Source of the DNA: Rhipicephalus microplus
Lineage: Eukaryota > Arthropoda > Arachnida > Ixodida > Ixodidae
Assembly (NCBI RefSeq): GCF_043290135.1
Contig: NC_134710.1
Coordinates: 142,242,832-142,306,831 of the forward strand
DNA: 64,000 nt
Reading direction: 5' to 3'
Shown here: piece after piece, positions 22,201 to 32,302 of the stretch
Numbering within the stretch: the stretch's first letter is position 1
Layout: each line of letters opens with the position of its first letter
Notes under the pieces: generated by a model
What the model was told of the DNA's origin: nothing
The model's database searches: none
What the model saw: only the letters and a program-made list of their open reading frames with translations
Position numbers and translations under genes: made by a program

Positions 22201-23768
22201 TATGCAGGGTGTTTCAAAAATGTGTTCAGTATTCTATAAAAACACGAAAAAGCGTTATCTTCTCGTAGTTTTCACAGTTAATTCTGTGAAGGCAGCACAT
22301 CGTAAAAGGTTGAATACGTCATTTTTAAAAGCAATTAGAAGAGTTGTAAAAATTAACTTTTTATTTAGTGAATTTAGGCCGTTAAGTCAATGTGAGAATT
22401 GAAATCCTTCATGCGAAGAACTCATTGCAGCTTTGAGATTTCGGAAAAGTAATTGCTAGCGTTACCCTCGAACACGTGCAGTCATACAAGTATCTCGGTG
22501 TCACCATATGTAATGATCTAAACTGGCCAGCACCTGTTACTAACATTACATCATCAGCGAACAAATCTCTGGGTTTCCTGAAACGTCACCTCCGGCACGC
22601 ACCTAAAAATGTCAGGCTACAGGCCTACAAGTCCCTTATACAATCCAAATTGGTATACGCATCCGCAGTCTGGAACCCACACCAAGCCTATCTGATCAAC
22701 TCACTCGAGGCAGTTCAAAACCATGCCATCAGGTTCATTCATTCTTCGTACTCGTAGAAGTGTAACATCGCTAAAAAAAGAATCGGCTATTTTAAGCCTT
22801 GACATTCGCCACCGCATCTCTAGTCTCAGCCTTTTTCATAAGTTTGTTCACAGCACGCTTCGTCATCCCTACATTGCCCCAACGACCCGCATATCTCACC
22901 GCACGTGTCATTCACTTCAAGTTGCCCGGCCGCGGATTAAGACGACCACCTTTGCTATGTCCTTCTTTGTTCGGACAGCAAAAGTCTGGAATCACATTTC
23001 CCATGATGTCGTCACCACTGAATGCTCATCATCATTTTTTGATCGATTATGTGATCACTTTTCGAGATAAAATCTTGTGCCAATAAAAATTTATATGTTA
23101 ACCCACCCCTTATGTAATACCCCTCAAGGAGACTTTATGGTAAATAAAGTTATGTTATAAGTTAAGTTATCTCCATTATTAACTGCTCATTAATAATTTT
23201 TTTTCTAAATTCTGCGGTGAAACCGAAGCGCGAAAGAGTGCGACTTCCAATTTTGTCTGAGACACCCGAAATGAGAGAGCGTTGTTATGTACCATTAACC
23301 GACTTCACTAGGGGGGTATGTGGGCTGCGCTTGCAAATACAGCACGCATGACGCATATATGATATTGAACGGAAAATAGCTGCCCCTCTGTAACCACTGT
23401 TTTCAATAGGGACGGCATTGTAGTCACCTCCTTCTTGCGCTTATCGGTCCTTTAGTTTTGCTTTCGCCGCAGAATTCCGGATAACTTCATTAATTCGCAG
23501 CTATTACTCGAGACCACTTTTTTGAAATCTCGAAGCGGCAGTGGCGTCTATACGTGAAGTACCTCAAATTTCCATTTTACTTAACTAACTCCACTAAATA
23601 AAATGTTATTATTTTAACATTCCTAATTATTTTTAGGAATAACACCTTCAACTCTTTTGATATGCCTGCCACTACAGAAAAAGCAACTGTGAAGACTGTG
23701 AGCAAATAGCACCTTTTTTTCCTGATATTTAAAGAATATTGCCCCCATTTCTTGAAACACCCTGTATA
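22201..23768. mobile_element. Non-autonomous DNA transposon with ~200-bp imperfect inverted repeats
   Basis: Ends are TAT(G/A)CAGGGTGTTTCAA at 22201 and its inverse at 23768. The similarity between the inverted arms extends over about 200 bp (22205-22400 against 23570-23764), for example through the ATTTTATTTAGTG-like segment. No transposase frame is present. The TA at each outer edge may be a TA target duplication as in the Tc1/mariner group. A CR1-like 3' fragment has inserted in the middle. Confidence 0.65.
22476..23160 (+). mobile_element. CR1-like LINE 3' fragment
   Basis: 5'-truncated LINE: the RT C terminus ([43 protein letters not shown], then after a frameshift RPRIKTTTFAMSFFVRTAKV) and a 3' UTR ending in a GTAAATAAAGTTATG-type tail. 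The 3' UTR resembles that of the CR1-like element ending at 40505 (CCCCT...AAGG then TGGTAAATAAA). Inserted in the DNA transposon. Confidence 0.8.
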
Positions 23769-23933
23769 CCGATTTCTCGCATTCGACCTGCCCAACCGGC
23801 CAGTGATGGTGGCATTAATCGACCATGATACGAGAGGAAAGAAGCGTAAAGAACTGAATGACAGTAATGAAAAGATGAAGTAAGTGCGTCAAAGCAGTTG
23901 ATCATGTTGCTATTGCGTAATTTTGTCACGAAC

Positions 23934-24109
23934 CTTAGTGTAGCTGCCTTCGACGGCTTTTGCGATCAAGTTGTGTCCGCAGGAGTGGTCAGTCTCGTTC
24001 AGTGCATTGTACTCGGCCACGAAGCACACGCAGACGCATGGGGCGCTGACGCCTGTCTTCGAGTGCTCGGCCCGAAATGCCGTCGGCAAGACGTAGCTAT
24101 AGGTGTAAT
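23934..24109 (-). pseudogene. PM20D2-like pseudogene, exon with the CGHN motif
   Basis: Minus strand, after acceptor TTTGCGCAG^ATTACA. It reads VLPTAFRAEHSKTG, then CVCFVAEYNALNETDHSCGHN and LIAKAVEGSYTK, ending before GTTCGT. The family pattern here is CEYDALP...HxCGHN, where Asp bridges the metals and the His/Asn follow. Here the Asp is Asn (EYNAL) and the Pro is Asn, so catalysis would be lost even without the stops downstream. The exon needs one extra base at its junction with exon 1 to stay in frame, another sign of decay or of a shifted splice site. Confidence 0.75.
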
Positions 24110-24415
24110 CTGCGCAAAGGCAGGCACTGTCTTCTACAACATTTGCGGTAAGGGCGCACTTGCACAGCTAAATGCATTACTACACAATTTTTATTGTTTT
24201 TAGGTGGCAGCCATGTTTCGCCGGGGCTTAGGTTCAGGTAAAACAACTGCTCATGATAGGAACCGGTCTGTCCTAAACGCATGTTTGCCGCCAGTGTTTG
24301 CACATCATCAGCTAGCTGTTGACGTAGCCAAACCGATTATACCTATACTGTAGACGCTAACATGTGATAGCTACGATCACTTGCTTTAAAATTGGATGCA
24401 ACAGCAGAAGAATAT
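24110..24415. other. Intron sequence between the pseudogene exon and Gypsy B
   Basis: No gene or repeat recognised. Confidence 0.4.
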
Positions 24416-24601
24416 TGTCGCAACGTGCAAAAAATAGGACACAAGGCTTCCTTTTGACGTTAACAGCAAGGCTCTATTCACACACGAAAACAAAACGCAA
24501 GGGTAGACGCGCAACGTTGTCTTCCTCAAAAAACGCCAGAGACTGCCGCTCGTGATGCTGGCTTCTTCCTCCTTTTGAGCAAACGGCTAATAACCGTGAC
24601 A
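24416..24601 (-). repeat. Gypsy B 3' LTR
   Basis: 186 bp, starts TG and ends CA in either reading (TGTCGCAACG...CGTGACA on the plus strand). About 95% identical to the copy at 42912-43097. A purine-rich tract lies next to it at 24606-24615 on the minus strand (GAGAGGGAGG), the expected polypurine primer. Confidence 0.92.
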
Positions 24602-24779
24602 TTAGCCTCCCTCTCAAGAAGGCATCGTCCCGATGCTTCATCATCATGGCGGAAGGGTTCGTAGTCACTGGAAGCGCACGGGTTCATTCCGACAAATAAG
24701 GATTCATCAGAACCACGTGCACAGCTTCTGGTGCATGTCTTTGACGTCTTGAAATATGTGGACTGTCGGGAATCACCTC

Positions 24780-26302
24780 CTAGTTAACGTCGCTGAGATG
24801 ACGGAAGACTTTATACGGCCCAAAGTACCGTCTCAAGAGCTTCTCCGAGAGGCCACGACAACGAACTGGGGTCCAGATCCAAACTTTCTGTCCTGGTTCA
24901 TAGGAGACAGGTCGGTGACGAAGATTATAGCGCCTTGTATCATAGTCCTGGTGGCGACGAATACGTACGTGGGCGAGTTGGGGGGCTCCTTCAGCAAGCT
25001 GAGTTGTGTAGTCAGCACTTCTGTCAATGCCATCACTTTCATGCGGCAACATAGCATCGAGCATGGTTGTGACGTCACGGCCATAGAGAAGATGGAATGG
25101 TGTCATGCGTGTTGTCTCTTGCTGTGGCGTATTTTAAGCGAAAGTGTCACAAGGCAGTATCTCGTCCCAGTTTTTATGTTTTATGTTCCACATCGACGTA
25201 CATGCAAAGCATATCCACAAGTGTTTTGTTCAGCCGTTCCGTCAGACCATTTGTTTGTGGATGGTATGCCATTGTGCGCCGGTGAGATGTTCCACTTACA
25301 CTTAAAACTGTGCGTAATAGCTCGGCTGTGAACGCTTTTTCTCTGTCAGTTATTACTACAGATGGAGCGCCATGCCTCAGGACTATATTCTCAATGAAAA
25401 ACTGGGCTGCTTCACTTGCTGTGTCCTACTCCAAAGCCTTTGTTTCGGCGTAGCGAGTAAGGTAGTCTGTGGCTACAATTATCCATTTGAGACCAGCAGC
25501 CGAAGTTGGAAATGGTCCTAGAAGATCCATTCCGACTTGAAGCGAATGGAGTTTCCGGTACATCAATTGGATGGAGGGGCACTGCTGGTTCTACAGCTGG
25601 CACTGTCCTACGTTGGCACTCAAGACAAGTCCGAACGTGCTGTTGAACGGTTGCCGTCAGTTTCGGCCAGTAATACTTCTGTCTCACTCGGCAAAGCGTT
25701 CGTGTGTGGCCTAAATGACCGGATGTCGGTTCGTCATGGCACGCCTCTAGTACTTCTTTCCCGAGTGGTGTTGGGACGACATTGATTGATAAGTGGGGTT
25801 TAACGTCCCAAAACCACTATATGATTATGAGAGACGCCGTAGTGGAGGGCTCCGGAAATTTAGACCACCTGGGGTTTTTTAACGTGCGCCCAAATCTGAG
25901 CACACGGGCCGACAACACTTCCGCCTCCACCGGAAATGCAGCCGCCGCAGCCGGGATTCGAACCCGCGCCCTGCGGGTCAGCAGCCGAGTACCTTAGCCA
26001 CTAGACCACCGCGGCGGGGCTGTGTTGGGACGATAAGTAAGTAGTTGTTGCCGCTTGGAGAAAAGTTCACCTTATAAGGGACCTCGTTGTGCAAACAAAA
26101 CGATGCTACCCCACTTGCGAAAAGCTTTGGTATTGCAGATGTGCGTTCCTCTAAGAAATCAATAAGGGGTTGCAACTCGGGATCGTCGCGTTGCTGCTGT
26201 GCGATTGTAGACGTGTTGACTACACCGACAAACGCCGCATCGTCATCATCAGCATTTGCGTCTTCTAATGGGGCGCGAGAATGGCAATCGGCGTCTGTAT
26301 GT
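24780..26302 (-). pseudogene. Gypsy B RNase H end and integrase (broken)
   Basis: Contains, from right to left, the end of RNase H, a SINE insertion (25780-26021), the integrase zinc-binding domain (YYWPKLTATVQQHVRTCLEC), a badly shifted catalytic core, and the integrase C terminus (MTPFHLLYGRDVTTM, then YDTRRYNLRHRPVSYEPGQK and LRRYFGPYKVFRHL). That last part is the usual end of Gypsy integrases, just before the 3' LTR. Several frameshifts are needed to follow it. Confidence 0.75.
25780..26021 (-). mobile_element. tRNA-derived SINE (Ruka-like), copy 3, in Gypsy B pol
   Basis: Same SINE as at 9356, in the opposite orientation: tail first (GATAAGTGGGGTTTAACGTCC), then the B-box (GGGATTCGAACCC on the plus strand) and the head near 26015. 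A 12-bp duplication GTGTTGGGACGA lies at 25768-25779 and 26022-26033. It interrupts the Gypsy pol reading frame, so it came after that element. Confidence 0.9.
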
Positions 26303-27538
26303 CACTTTCCGGATTTATAAACTATAGCCATATCGAATTCTTGAAGCTTGAAGCTCCAGCGCGCCAATCGTCCTGATGGGTCCTTTATGTTCGTCAACCA
26401 GCAAAGCGAGTGGTGATCGCTAATGACTCTAAACGGGTGGCCGCACAAATATGGACGAAACTTCATGACCGCCCACACCATCGCAAGACACTTTTTCAGT
26501 GGTAGAGTAATTCTCCTCTGTATGGGAGAGAGTCTGACTTGCATATGCAATTACTCGTTTGGCGTCATCTTGCCATTGAACAAGCACAGCTCCTAAGCCG
26601 ACATTGCTGGCGTCGGTGTGAACTGCTGTCGGAGCGTCATCGTCGAAGTGTCCGAGAACTGGCGGGCTTTGAAGACGTCGTCGCAGCTCGTTGAACGCTT
26701 CCTGCTGCTCTTCACCCCACACAAACGTGACGTCTTCTCGGGTGAGTCGTGTTAAAGGTGATGCAATACGCGAAAAATTCTCAATGAAGCGTCGGTAATA
26801 GGCGCACAGGCCTAAAAATCGCCGCACCTCCTTCTTGTTTGATGGCGTAGGAACACTTGCAACAGCGGCCATTTTGTCTGGGTCAGGCCATACCCCTTCA
26901 CTGCTGACAAGGTGTCCCAAGAAAAGAAGCTCTTCGAAGTCATAGTGACATTTTTCTGCCTTGAGTGTTAGTCCGGCCGATAGTATCGCTTGAAATACCG
27001 CGTGTAGTCGCTTCAAGTGCTCGTCAAATGTCGCTGAAAATACAATTACATGGACCAAATACACCAGGCACGTTTGCCACTTTAGGCCTGACAGGACTGT
27101 GTTCATGAGCCGCTGAAACGTTGCCGGTGCTGAGCACAAGGCGAACGGGGGAACTTTAAACTCAGAAAGACCACCGGGTGTCACAAATGCTGTTTTTTCT
27201 CGATCTCTTTCGTCAACTTCTACTTGCCAATATCCGCTCCGTAAATCCATCGACGAGAAATACCGCGCATGGCGTAGTCGATCGAGAGAATCGTCTATAC
27301 GAGGCAGCGGGTAAACGTCCTTTTTCGTAACCTGATTGAGCTTGCGGTAATCAACGCAGAAACGTAAGGTGCCATCTTTTTTCTTCACCAATACTACCGG
27401 TGATGCCCAAGGTCTTTTTGACGGCTGAATAACGTCCTCCTGAAGCATATTTCGCACCTGACTTTCTATGGCCTCACGTTCCCGCGGAGCTACTCGGTAT
27501 GGGTTCTGCCGTATGGGTCTGGCCGTTTCAGCTGACAT
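26303..27538 (-). pseudogene. Gypsy B reverse transcriptase and RNase H, catalytic site mutated
   Basis: Open from 27538 to 26429 with typical Gypsy RT: RPIRQNPYRVAPREREAIE, WASPVVLVKKKDGTLRFCVD, FSSMDLRSGYWQVEV, then the active site where YLDD is expected but YLVH is found (CLVYLVHVIVFS). RNase H follows: AVHTDASNVGLGAVLVQW and KRVIAYASQTLS, then a frameshift and the CGHPFRVISDHHSLCWLTN segment. With both catalytic aspartates replaced, this RT cannot be active. The N-terminal part of RT is cut off by the CR1-like insertion at 27540; the protease-side piece lies at 40506-40832. Confidence 0.85.
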
Positions 27539-27873
27539 GCTGCCAAGCCCAGTGGGCTTGGCAGCATGTCAGCAACGCCTCACGCGATCCGCTTGCCTTT
27601 CGTGCAGTCACTCACCCTGATGTGCCTGCTGACATCCTTCCATGGGCCGCCCAGCGTAGCCGATGGAGACCCGATGTTCGTGGGCCACCAGCTGCTGCAT
27701 CCTTCAACTACGACAGTCTTCGTTAACGAGATCCTGGCTCTGAAAACGAGCGGCGTGTGCATGATGATCTTCGCAGGCACACCCCTGCTTACGTCATCGC
27801 TCAGCTGCCTCATGCCCTTTCCTTCTGTGGATGCTTCACTGCTACATCGACCACTCTGACGTCTCAGCAGCAC

Positions 27874-27880
27874 TATATAA
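27874..27880 (+). promoter_or_regulatory. TATA box, monomer 1
   Basis: TATATAA, with the next monomer start (a CCAGTGG initiator-like sequence) about 30 bp downstream at 27905. Confidence 0.65.
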
Positions 27881-28236
27881 GGCCTGACAAAACGTCACCT
27901 GCTTCCAGTGGGCTTGGCAGCATGACAGCAACGCCTCACGCTCACGCGATCCACTTGCCTTTCGTGTAGTCACTCGCCCTGATGTGCCTGCTGACATCCT
28001 TCCATGGGCCGCCCTGCGTAGCCGATGGAGACCCGATGTTCGTGGGCCACCAGCTGCTGCATCCTTCAACTACGACAGTCTTCGTTCAACGAGATCCTGG
28101 CTCCGAAAACGAGTGGCGTGTGCATGATGATCTTCGCAGGCACACCCCTGCCTACGTCATCGCTCAGCGGCCTCATGCCCTTTCCTTCTGCGGATGCTTT
28201 ACCGCTACATCGACCACTCTGACGTCACAGCAGCAC

Positions 28237-28243
28237 TATATAA
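28237..28243 (+). promoter_or_regulatory. TATA box, monomer 2
   Basis: Same TATATAAGGC context as monomer 1, ~30 bp before the unit starting at 28269. Confidence 0.65.
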
Positions 28244-28592
28244 GGCCTGACAAGACGTCACCTGCTTCCAGTGGGCTTGGCAGCATGTCAGCAACGCCTC
28301 ACGCGATCCGCTTGCCTTTCGTGCAGTCACTCACCCTGATGTGCCTGCTGACATCCTTCCATGGGCCGCCCTGCGTAGCCGATGGAGACCCGATGTTCGT
28401 GGGCCACCAGCTGCTGCATCCTTCAACTACGACAGTCTTCGTTAACGAGATCCTGGCTCTGAAAACGAGCGGCGTGTGCATGATGATCTTCGCAGGCACA
28501 CCCCTGCCTACGTCATCGCTCAGCGGCCTCATGCCCTTTCCTTCTGCGGATGCTTTACCGCTACATCGACCACTCTGACGTCACAGCAGCAC

Positions 28593-28599
28593 TATATAA
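28593..28599 (+). promoter_or_regulatory. TATA box, monomer 3
   Basis: Same context, ~30 bp before the partial unit at 28625. This is the TATA box nearest to ORF1 and the best candidate for transcription of the LINE body. Confidence 0.65.
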
Positions 28600-28693
28600 G
28601 GCCTGACAAAACGTCACCTGCTTCCAGTGGGCTTGGCAGCATGTCAGCAACGCCTCACGCTCACGCGATCCGCTTGCCTTTCGTGCAGGTAAC

Positions 28694-29559
28694 ATGTTCA
28701 TATTCTCTCTTCACCGCCGTACCCGATACATGGCATTAGTCGTGCTGCCAAGCCCACGGTGTTGCATTGCCATGATTTGTGAGTGTACTCATGTTATTCT
28801 TAACCTCTTGCTTCTAGCATGCGATATTGAGGAAAACCCTGGTCCCAACACTCGATCCGCTTCATCACAGCCATCTAATGACATAATATCAGTGCTGAGC
28901 GCGATTCAGAGCGGACAAGCAACACTCTTAGATGAAATGAAATCAATCCACCTAAAATTATCAGAAAATGACAAAGCTCTCGACGACATAAAGAAAAGAC
29001 TTGGGGAAATAGAGGGCGTTTGTTCTTCGATCACCTTAGTCAAAGAACAAATCCATGAAGTTCGAGGCATGGCGGAGCAGAGCACCAAAATGTTTGCAAA
29101 TTTGGCTACCAGACTAGACGACTCCGAAGATAGGGCTAGATGCTCAAATCTAGTATTATTTGGGCTAAAATACAATGAACATGAAACATGGGAGCAATCG
29201 GAGAAGTTAATAATCGATTTCTTCAGCGCGAGCCTTGAAACTTCTCTGCAACCAAGAGACATAGAGCGCGCTCACAGAATTGGCCGCTTTCGACCAAATA
29301 ACAATCGACCCATTATTGTCTGATTTTCCCATTTCAAAGATAAGGAGGGCGTATTATCAAGAAGCGCGCGACTCAAGGGCACCAACTACAGGATTACAGC
29401 AGATTTCTCGCCAGCTACTCGCCTTGCCCGCAAAAAGCTAGTCGAATTCGGTAGAACTCAACGCAAGCCTTTCAAGCTCCGTTATGATAAACTTATACTC
29501 GATAACACTACTTACCTTTTTGATTCTGCTGAGCAGAAGGTCATTCGACAGCCACGGTA
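28694..29559 (+). pseudogene. CR1-like copy 2 ORF1 with N-terminal 2A motif
   Basis: Starts at 28694 (MFIFSLHRRTRYMALVVLPS) or at the second Met. Order: PSPRCC leader, hydrophobic run (NLLLLACD), 2A-type motif DIEENPGP (28823-28846), a Ser-rich linker, a coiled coil (LKLSENDKALDDIKKRLGEI), and an RNA-binding region (CSNLVLFGLKYNEHETWEQS, IERAHRIGRFRPNNNRPIIV). A TGA at 29321-29323 interrupts it; the same frame continues (HFKDKEGVLSRSARLKGTNY), with a likely 1-nt deletion near 29518 before QKVIRQPR and a stop at 29557-29559. ORF1 proteins of this kind coat the element RNA. Confidence 0.8.
28823..28846 (+). other. 2A-type ribosome-skipping motif, DIEENPGP
   Basis: Exact fit to the 2A consensus D-(V/I)-E-x-N-P-G-P, in frame in ORF1, ~43 residues from its start and preceded by a leucine-rich stretch. 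Skipping would occur between the last Gly and Pro. Confidence 0.85.
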
Positions 29560-31874
29560 GCAATCACATGACTCTCCTCGGCGAGAATTTCGACGCACAG
29601 CTCTGTCTTTCGTATATACGAACATAAGAAGTATCCTGCCCAAACACGACTCACTTTCACACATAACAGATACCACTGACTGCAATTTTATAGTTCTAAC
29701 CGAAACTTGGCTTAATTCATTCATTTCCAACACCGAACTACAGTGCTGTTTCCCTGATTTTGTAATTTTTCGGCGCGACCGAGAAAATAAACGTGGTGGT
29801 GGTGTCATGATGGCCGCCCATAACAGTGTTCAGTGCTCCATAGTTGATGTACCCTCTCCCTTAGAAATCTTTTTTGTGCATTGCCAAGCGTCTAATCCAC
29901 CTGTTGTAATCGGAGTGTGTTACCGCCCACCTGAAGCCGATACGTCTTTCACAAAACATTTCCATGATGCCATTTATTCTGTCACAACTGCATTTCCAAA
30001 CGCCCCACTTATTTTATTTGGTGACTTCAATTTCCCCGGAATAACATGGTCAAATGTAGCACTAACTGCATCAAAGCACAGCGCTGAAAGTGACTTCTTA
30101 AACTCTTGTTTAACATTCGGCTTATCACAACTTATCTCTAAACCTACTCGACAAACAGAACACTCCTCCAACATTCTAGACCTATTGCTTACGTCTCACC
30201 CTGATAATTTTAGCACAGTGTCATATTTATCTGCCATTAGCGATCACTCTGTTCTTCTGACAACCTTTCAGTGCTACTTAGCTACTCCCAAGAAAATTAA
30301 GAGAACAATCACATTATACGATAAGGGCAACTACAGAGCTATAAACGATGAACTAACAGCTTTCTCTGAATCCTTTCTAACCGATTTTTTGTGCGCACTG
30401 TCGAAACAAACTGGCACCTATTTAAAACCAAACTACAGCACCTGATAAAAGTTCACGTTCCCACCGTCACCTTAACCATAAGGTCAACATCCCCATGGTT
30501 CAACGCCTCACTAAAACCTCTCAAAAATAAAAAGAAGCGCCAGTTCCGCTCCGCTAAGCATTCAGACACCCAGTACGCGTGGGACAAATACAAGGCAACC
30601 GAAAAGCTTTTTGATTCTCTCGCAGCTAAAGCCAAGCGTTCTTTCTATTCTTCTACCTTACCTGATGTGCTCCGAAAAAATCCTAAGCAATTTCGGAAAA
30701 CAATTAACCCATCATCTATTACCCCTTCAGCGAACATTACACTACGGGACGAAAAAAATGTTTCAATTCCTGAACACTACACTTCGCATGTATTAAATGA
30801 AACCTTCTGCTCTGTATTCACCATAGAACCTGACGGTGACCTTCCCCCATGCCCTTCCTGTATGCCACCCGATCATGTCGAAAATCGTATTTCATGCCAA
30901 TGGTATTTCCAAGATAATCGACTCGTTAAAGCTTACTTCATCAATGGGTATAGATGGCATTAACACAAAAATATTGAAAAACACTAAAATTGTAACAAGT
31001 GTGATTTTATCTAACATTTTTCAGCAATCACTCCCATCTGGAGTGGTGCCCCAAAACTGGAAGGTAGGCAAGGTCATTCCAATCCGAAAGAAAGGTAACT
31101 CGTATTCACCCAAAAACTATCGTCCCATTTCGCTCACAAGTGTATGCTCTAAAATAATGGAACACGTAATCTATTCCCACATAGTCAACTTTCTCGTACC
31201 TCTTCATTTCTTTCATAAAAACCAACATGGCTTTTAGAAAGGTGTTTCGTGTGACACTCAACTAGCTCTGTTTACTAATGACATTAGCTCTAGCATTGAT
31301 GTAAATATACCAGTAGACGCACTCTTTTTAGACTTCGAAAAAGCTTTTGACAAAGTTCCTCATAAACGCTTGTTCTTAAAACTTTCTTGTCTCAACCTTG
31401 ACCCCTTAGTTTTCAATTGGATTTGCGACTTTTTAACTAACCGCCAGCAGTTTGTTTACGCAAATAATCTTTCTTCGTCTTTACGCCTTGTCATTTCAGG
31501 TGTGCCTCAAGGCATGGCTCTAGGACCTTTGCTTTTTCTCATATATATTACCGACTTGCTGAATAATATTTCTTATAACATCAGACTTTTCGCCGATGAT
31601 TGTGTCATATATCGCCCAATTAACAACACATCAGATGTTCATGAACTTCAATCTGACCTTCATAAAATTGAAATCTGGTGTACAACGTGGTTAATGTCCC
31701 TTAACGCAAACAAAACGTCACTAGTCTCTCTCCATCGCCGACAGTGCTACCCATCTCCAGCATACTTCATTAACAACACTCAAATTTCATGCGTAACTAC
31801 ATACCTAGGTGTCCATTTTTCTTCTGATTTAACATGGTCCCTTCACATAACGCACATTACTAACGAAGCAAACC
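29560..31874 (+). pseudogene. CR1-like copy 2 ORF2, endonuclease and main part of RT
   Basis: APE-type endonuclease: SILPKHDSLS, LTETWLNSFI, FRRDRENKRGGGVMM, GVCYRPPEADTSF, ILFGDFNFPGITW, LSAISDHS. Then the linker (YDKGNYRAINDEL, KNPKQFRKTINPSS) and RT: VIPIRKKGNSYSPKNYRPIS, the QHGF region followed by a stop at about 31236, ALFLDFEKAFDKVPHKRL, VPQGMALGPLLFLIYI and the catalytic LFADDCVIY. It has frameshifts near 30400 and 30900. At 31874 the frame is cut within TNEANHA by the BEL/Pao element and resumes at 39927. Confidence 0.85.
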
Positions 31875-31879
31875 ATGCT
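31875..31879. repeat. BEL/Pao target duplication, left copy (ATGCT)
   Basis: ATGCT here and again at 39922-39926, flanking the two LTR ends. Removing the element and one copy restores the CR1 reading of 'ANHA/ALDCLRRN'. Confidence 0.85.
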
Positions 31880-31928
31880 TGTTTCAGAAGGACCAGAGAG
31901 ACCACAGAACCGATACGTCTTCGGTTTA
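31880..31928 (-). repeat. BEL/Pao 3' LTR, first part (cut by Penelope)
   Basis: First 49 bp of the LTR as on the right-hand copy, up to GTCTTCGGTTTA, which is the 12-bp duplication produced by the Penelope insertion. The rest of this LTR is at 34219-34324. Confidence 0.9.
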
Positions 31929-31982
31929 AACGTAAACATTTTGACAGCAATCTGTCTGGCTGGGTAGAAAAGTTTCGAAAAT

Positions 31983-32302
31983 TGAAATGGCTCCAGCCAC
32001 AGTTCAAATAGAGCCCGACGTTTCGAGACCGACTCGGTCCCTTCCTCAGGGGGTGACTGTCTTGGTCATGGAAGTGTCGTCGCGTCGTGTTCTCTCACCA
32101 CGGCTCCGGCTTTCCCTTTCCACCACGTTTCGGAGACCGTGAACGTACACCGAAGGCATTGTTCCCAGCGAGCGGTTCACGTTGGCAGGCGTATGCTGAA
32201 TGTGCCAAGACTCGAGCAAGAGCCTCTTTCCCAAATTCCGTTCCGTTTCAATAACAGAAGCGCCGTCTAAGTCAATTTTATGGTCGTGCTTCTCGCAGTG
32301 CT
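31983..32302. repeat. Penelope terminal inverted repeat, left arm
   Basis: 320 bp, reverse complement of 33899-34218 with about three mismatches. On the minus strand it encodes the C terminus of the Penelope protein and the 3' UTR. Confidence 0.92.
32015..32051 (-). ncRNA. Hammerhead-like ribozyme core, left end of Penelope
   Basis: On the minus strand CTGAGGA, a ~6-bp hairpin (GGGACC/GGTCTC) and GAAAC follow each other, the conserved core order of hammerhead ribozymes (CUGANGA, stem II, GAAA). Hammerhead motifs are known from Penelope-like elements. Stems I and III are not certain. Confidence 0.45.

Larger units (their letters stand above)
27550..28687 (+). repeat. Tandem promoter monomers of CR1-like copy 2 (~356-363 bp each)
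   Basis: Three full units start with CAGTGGGCTTGGCAGCATG at 27550, 27906 and 28269, and a fourth partial one at 28625 passes into the LINE body at about 28687. Units are nearly identical over their length. Each ends with TATATAAGGC about 30 bp before the next CAGTGGG, so each monomer supplies a promoter for the following one, as in mouse L1 arrays. Confidence 0.9.

Noticed and set aside
27580..28578. Protein-coding ORFs in both strands of the monomer array
   Set aside because: They are open because the repeat unit happens to lack stops in some frames; the product would be internally repeated and matches no family.
27550..28687. CRISPR array or satellite
   Set aside because: Units of ~360 bp are nearly identical over their whole length, have no repeat-spacer pattern and lie directly upstream of a LINE ORF1.
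28694..29323. Integrated viral gene because of the 2A motif
   Set aside because: The surrounding coiled coil, RNA-binding region, endonuclease and RT are those of a CR1-like LINE; no viral capsid or polymerase is present.
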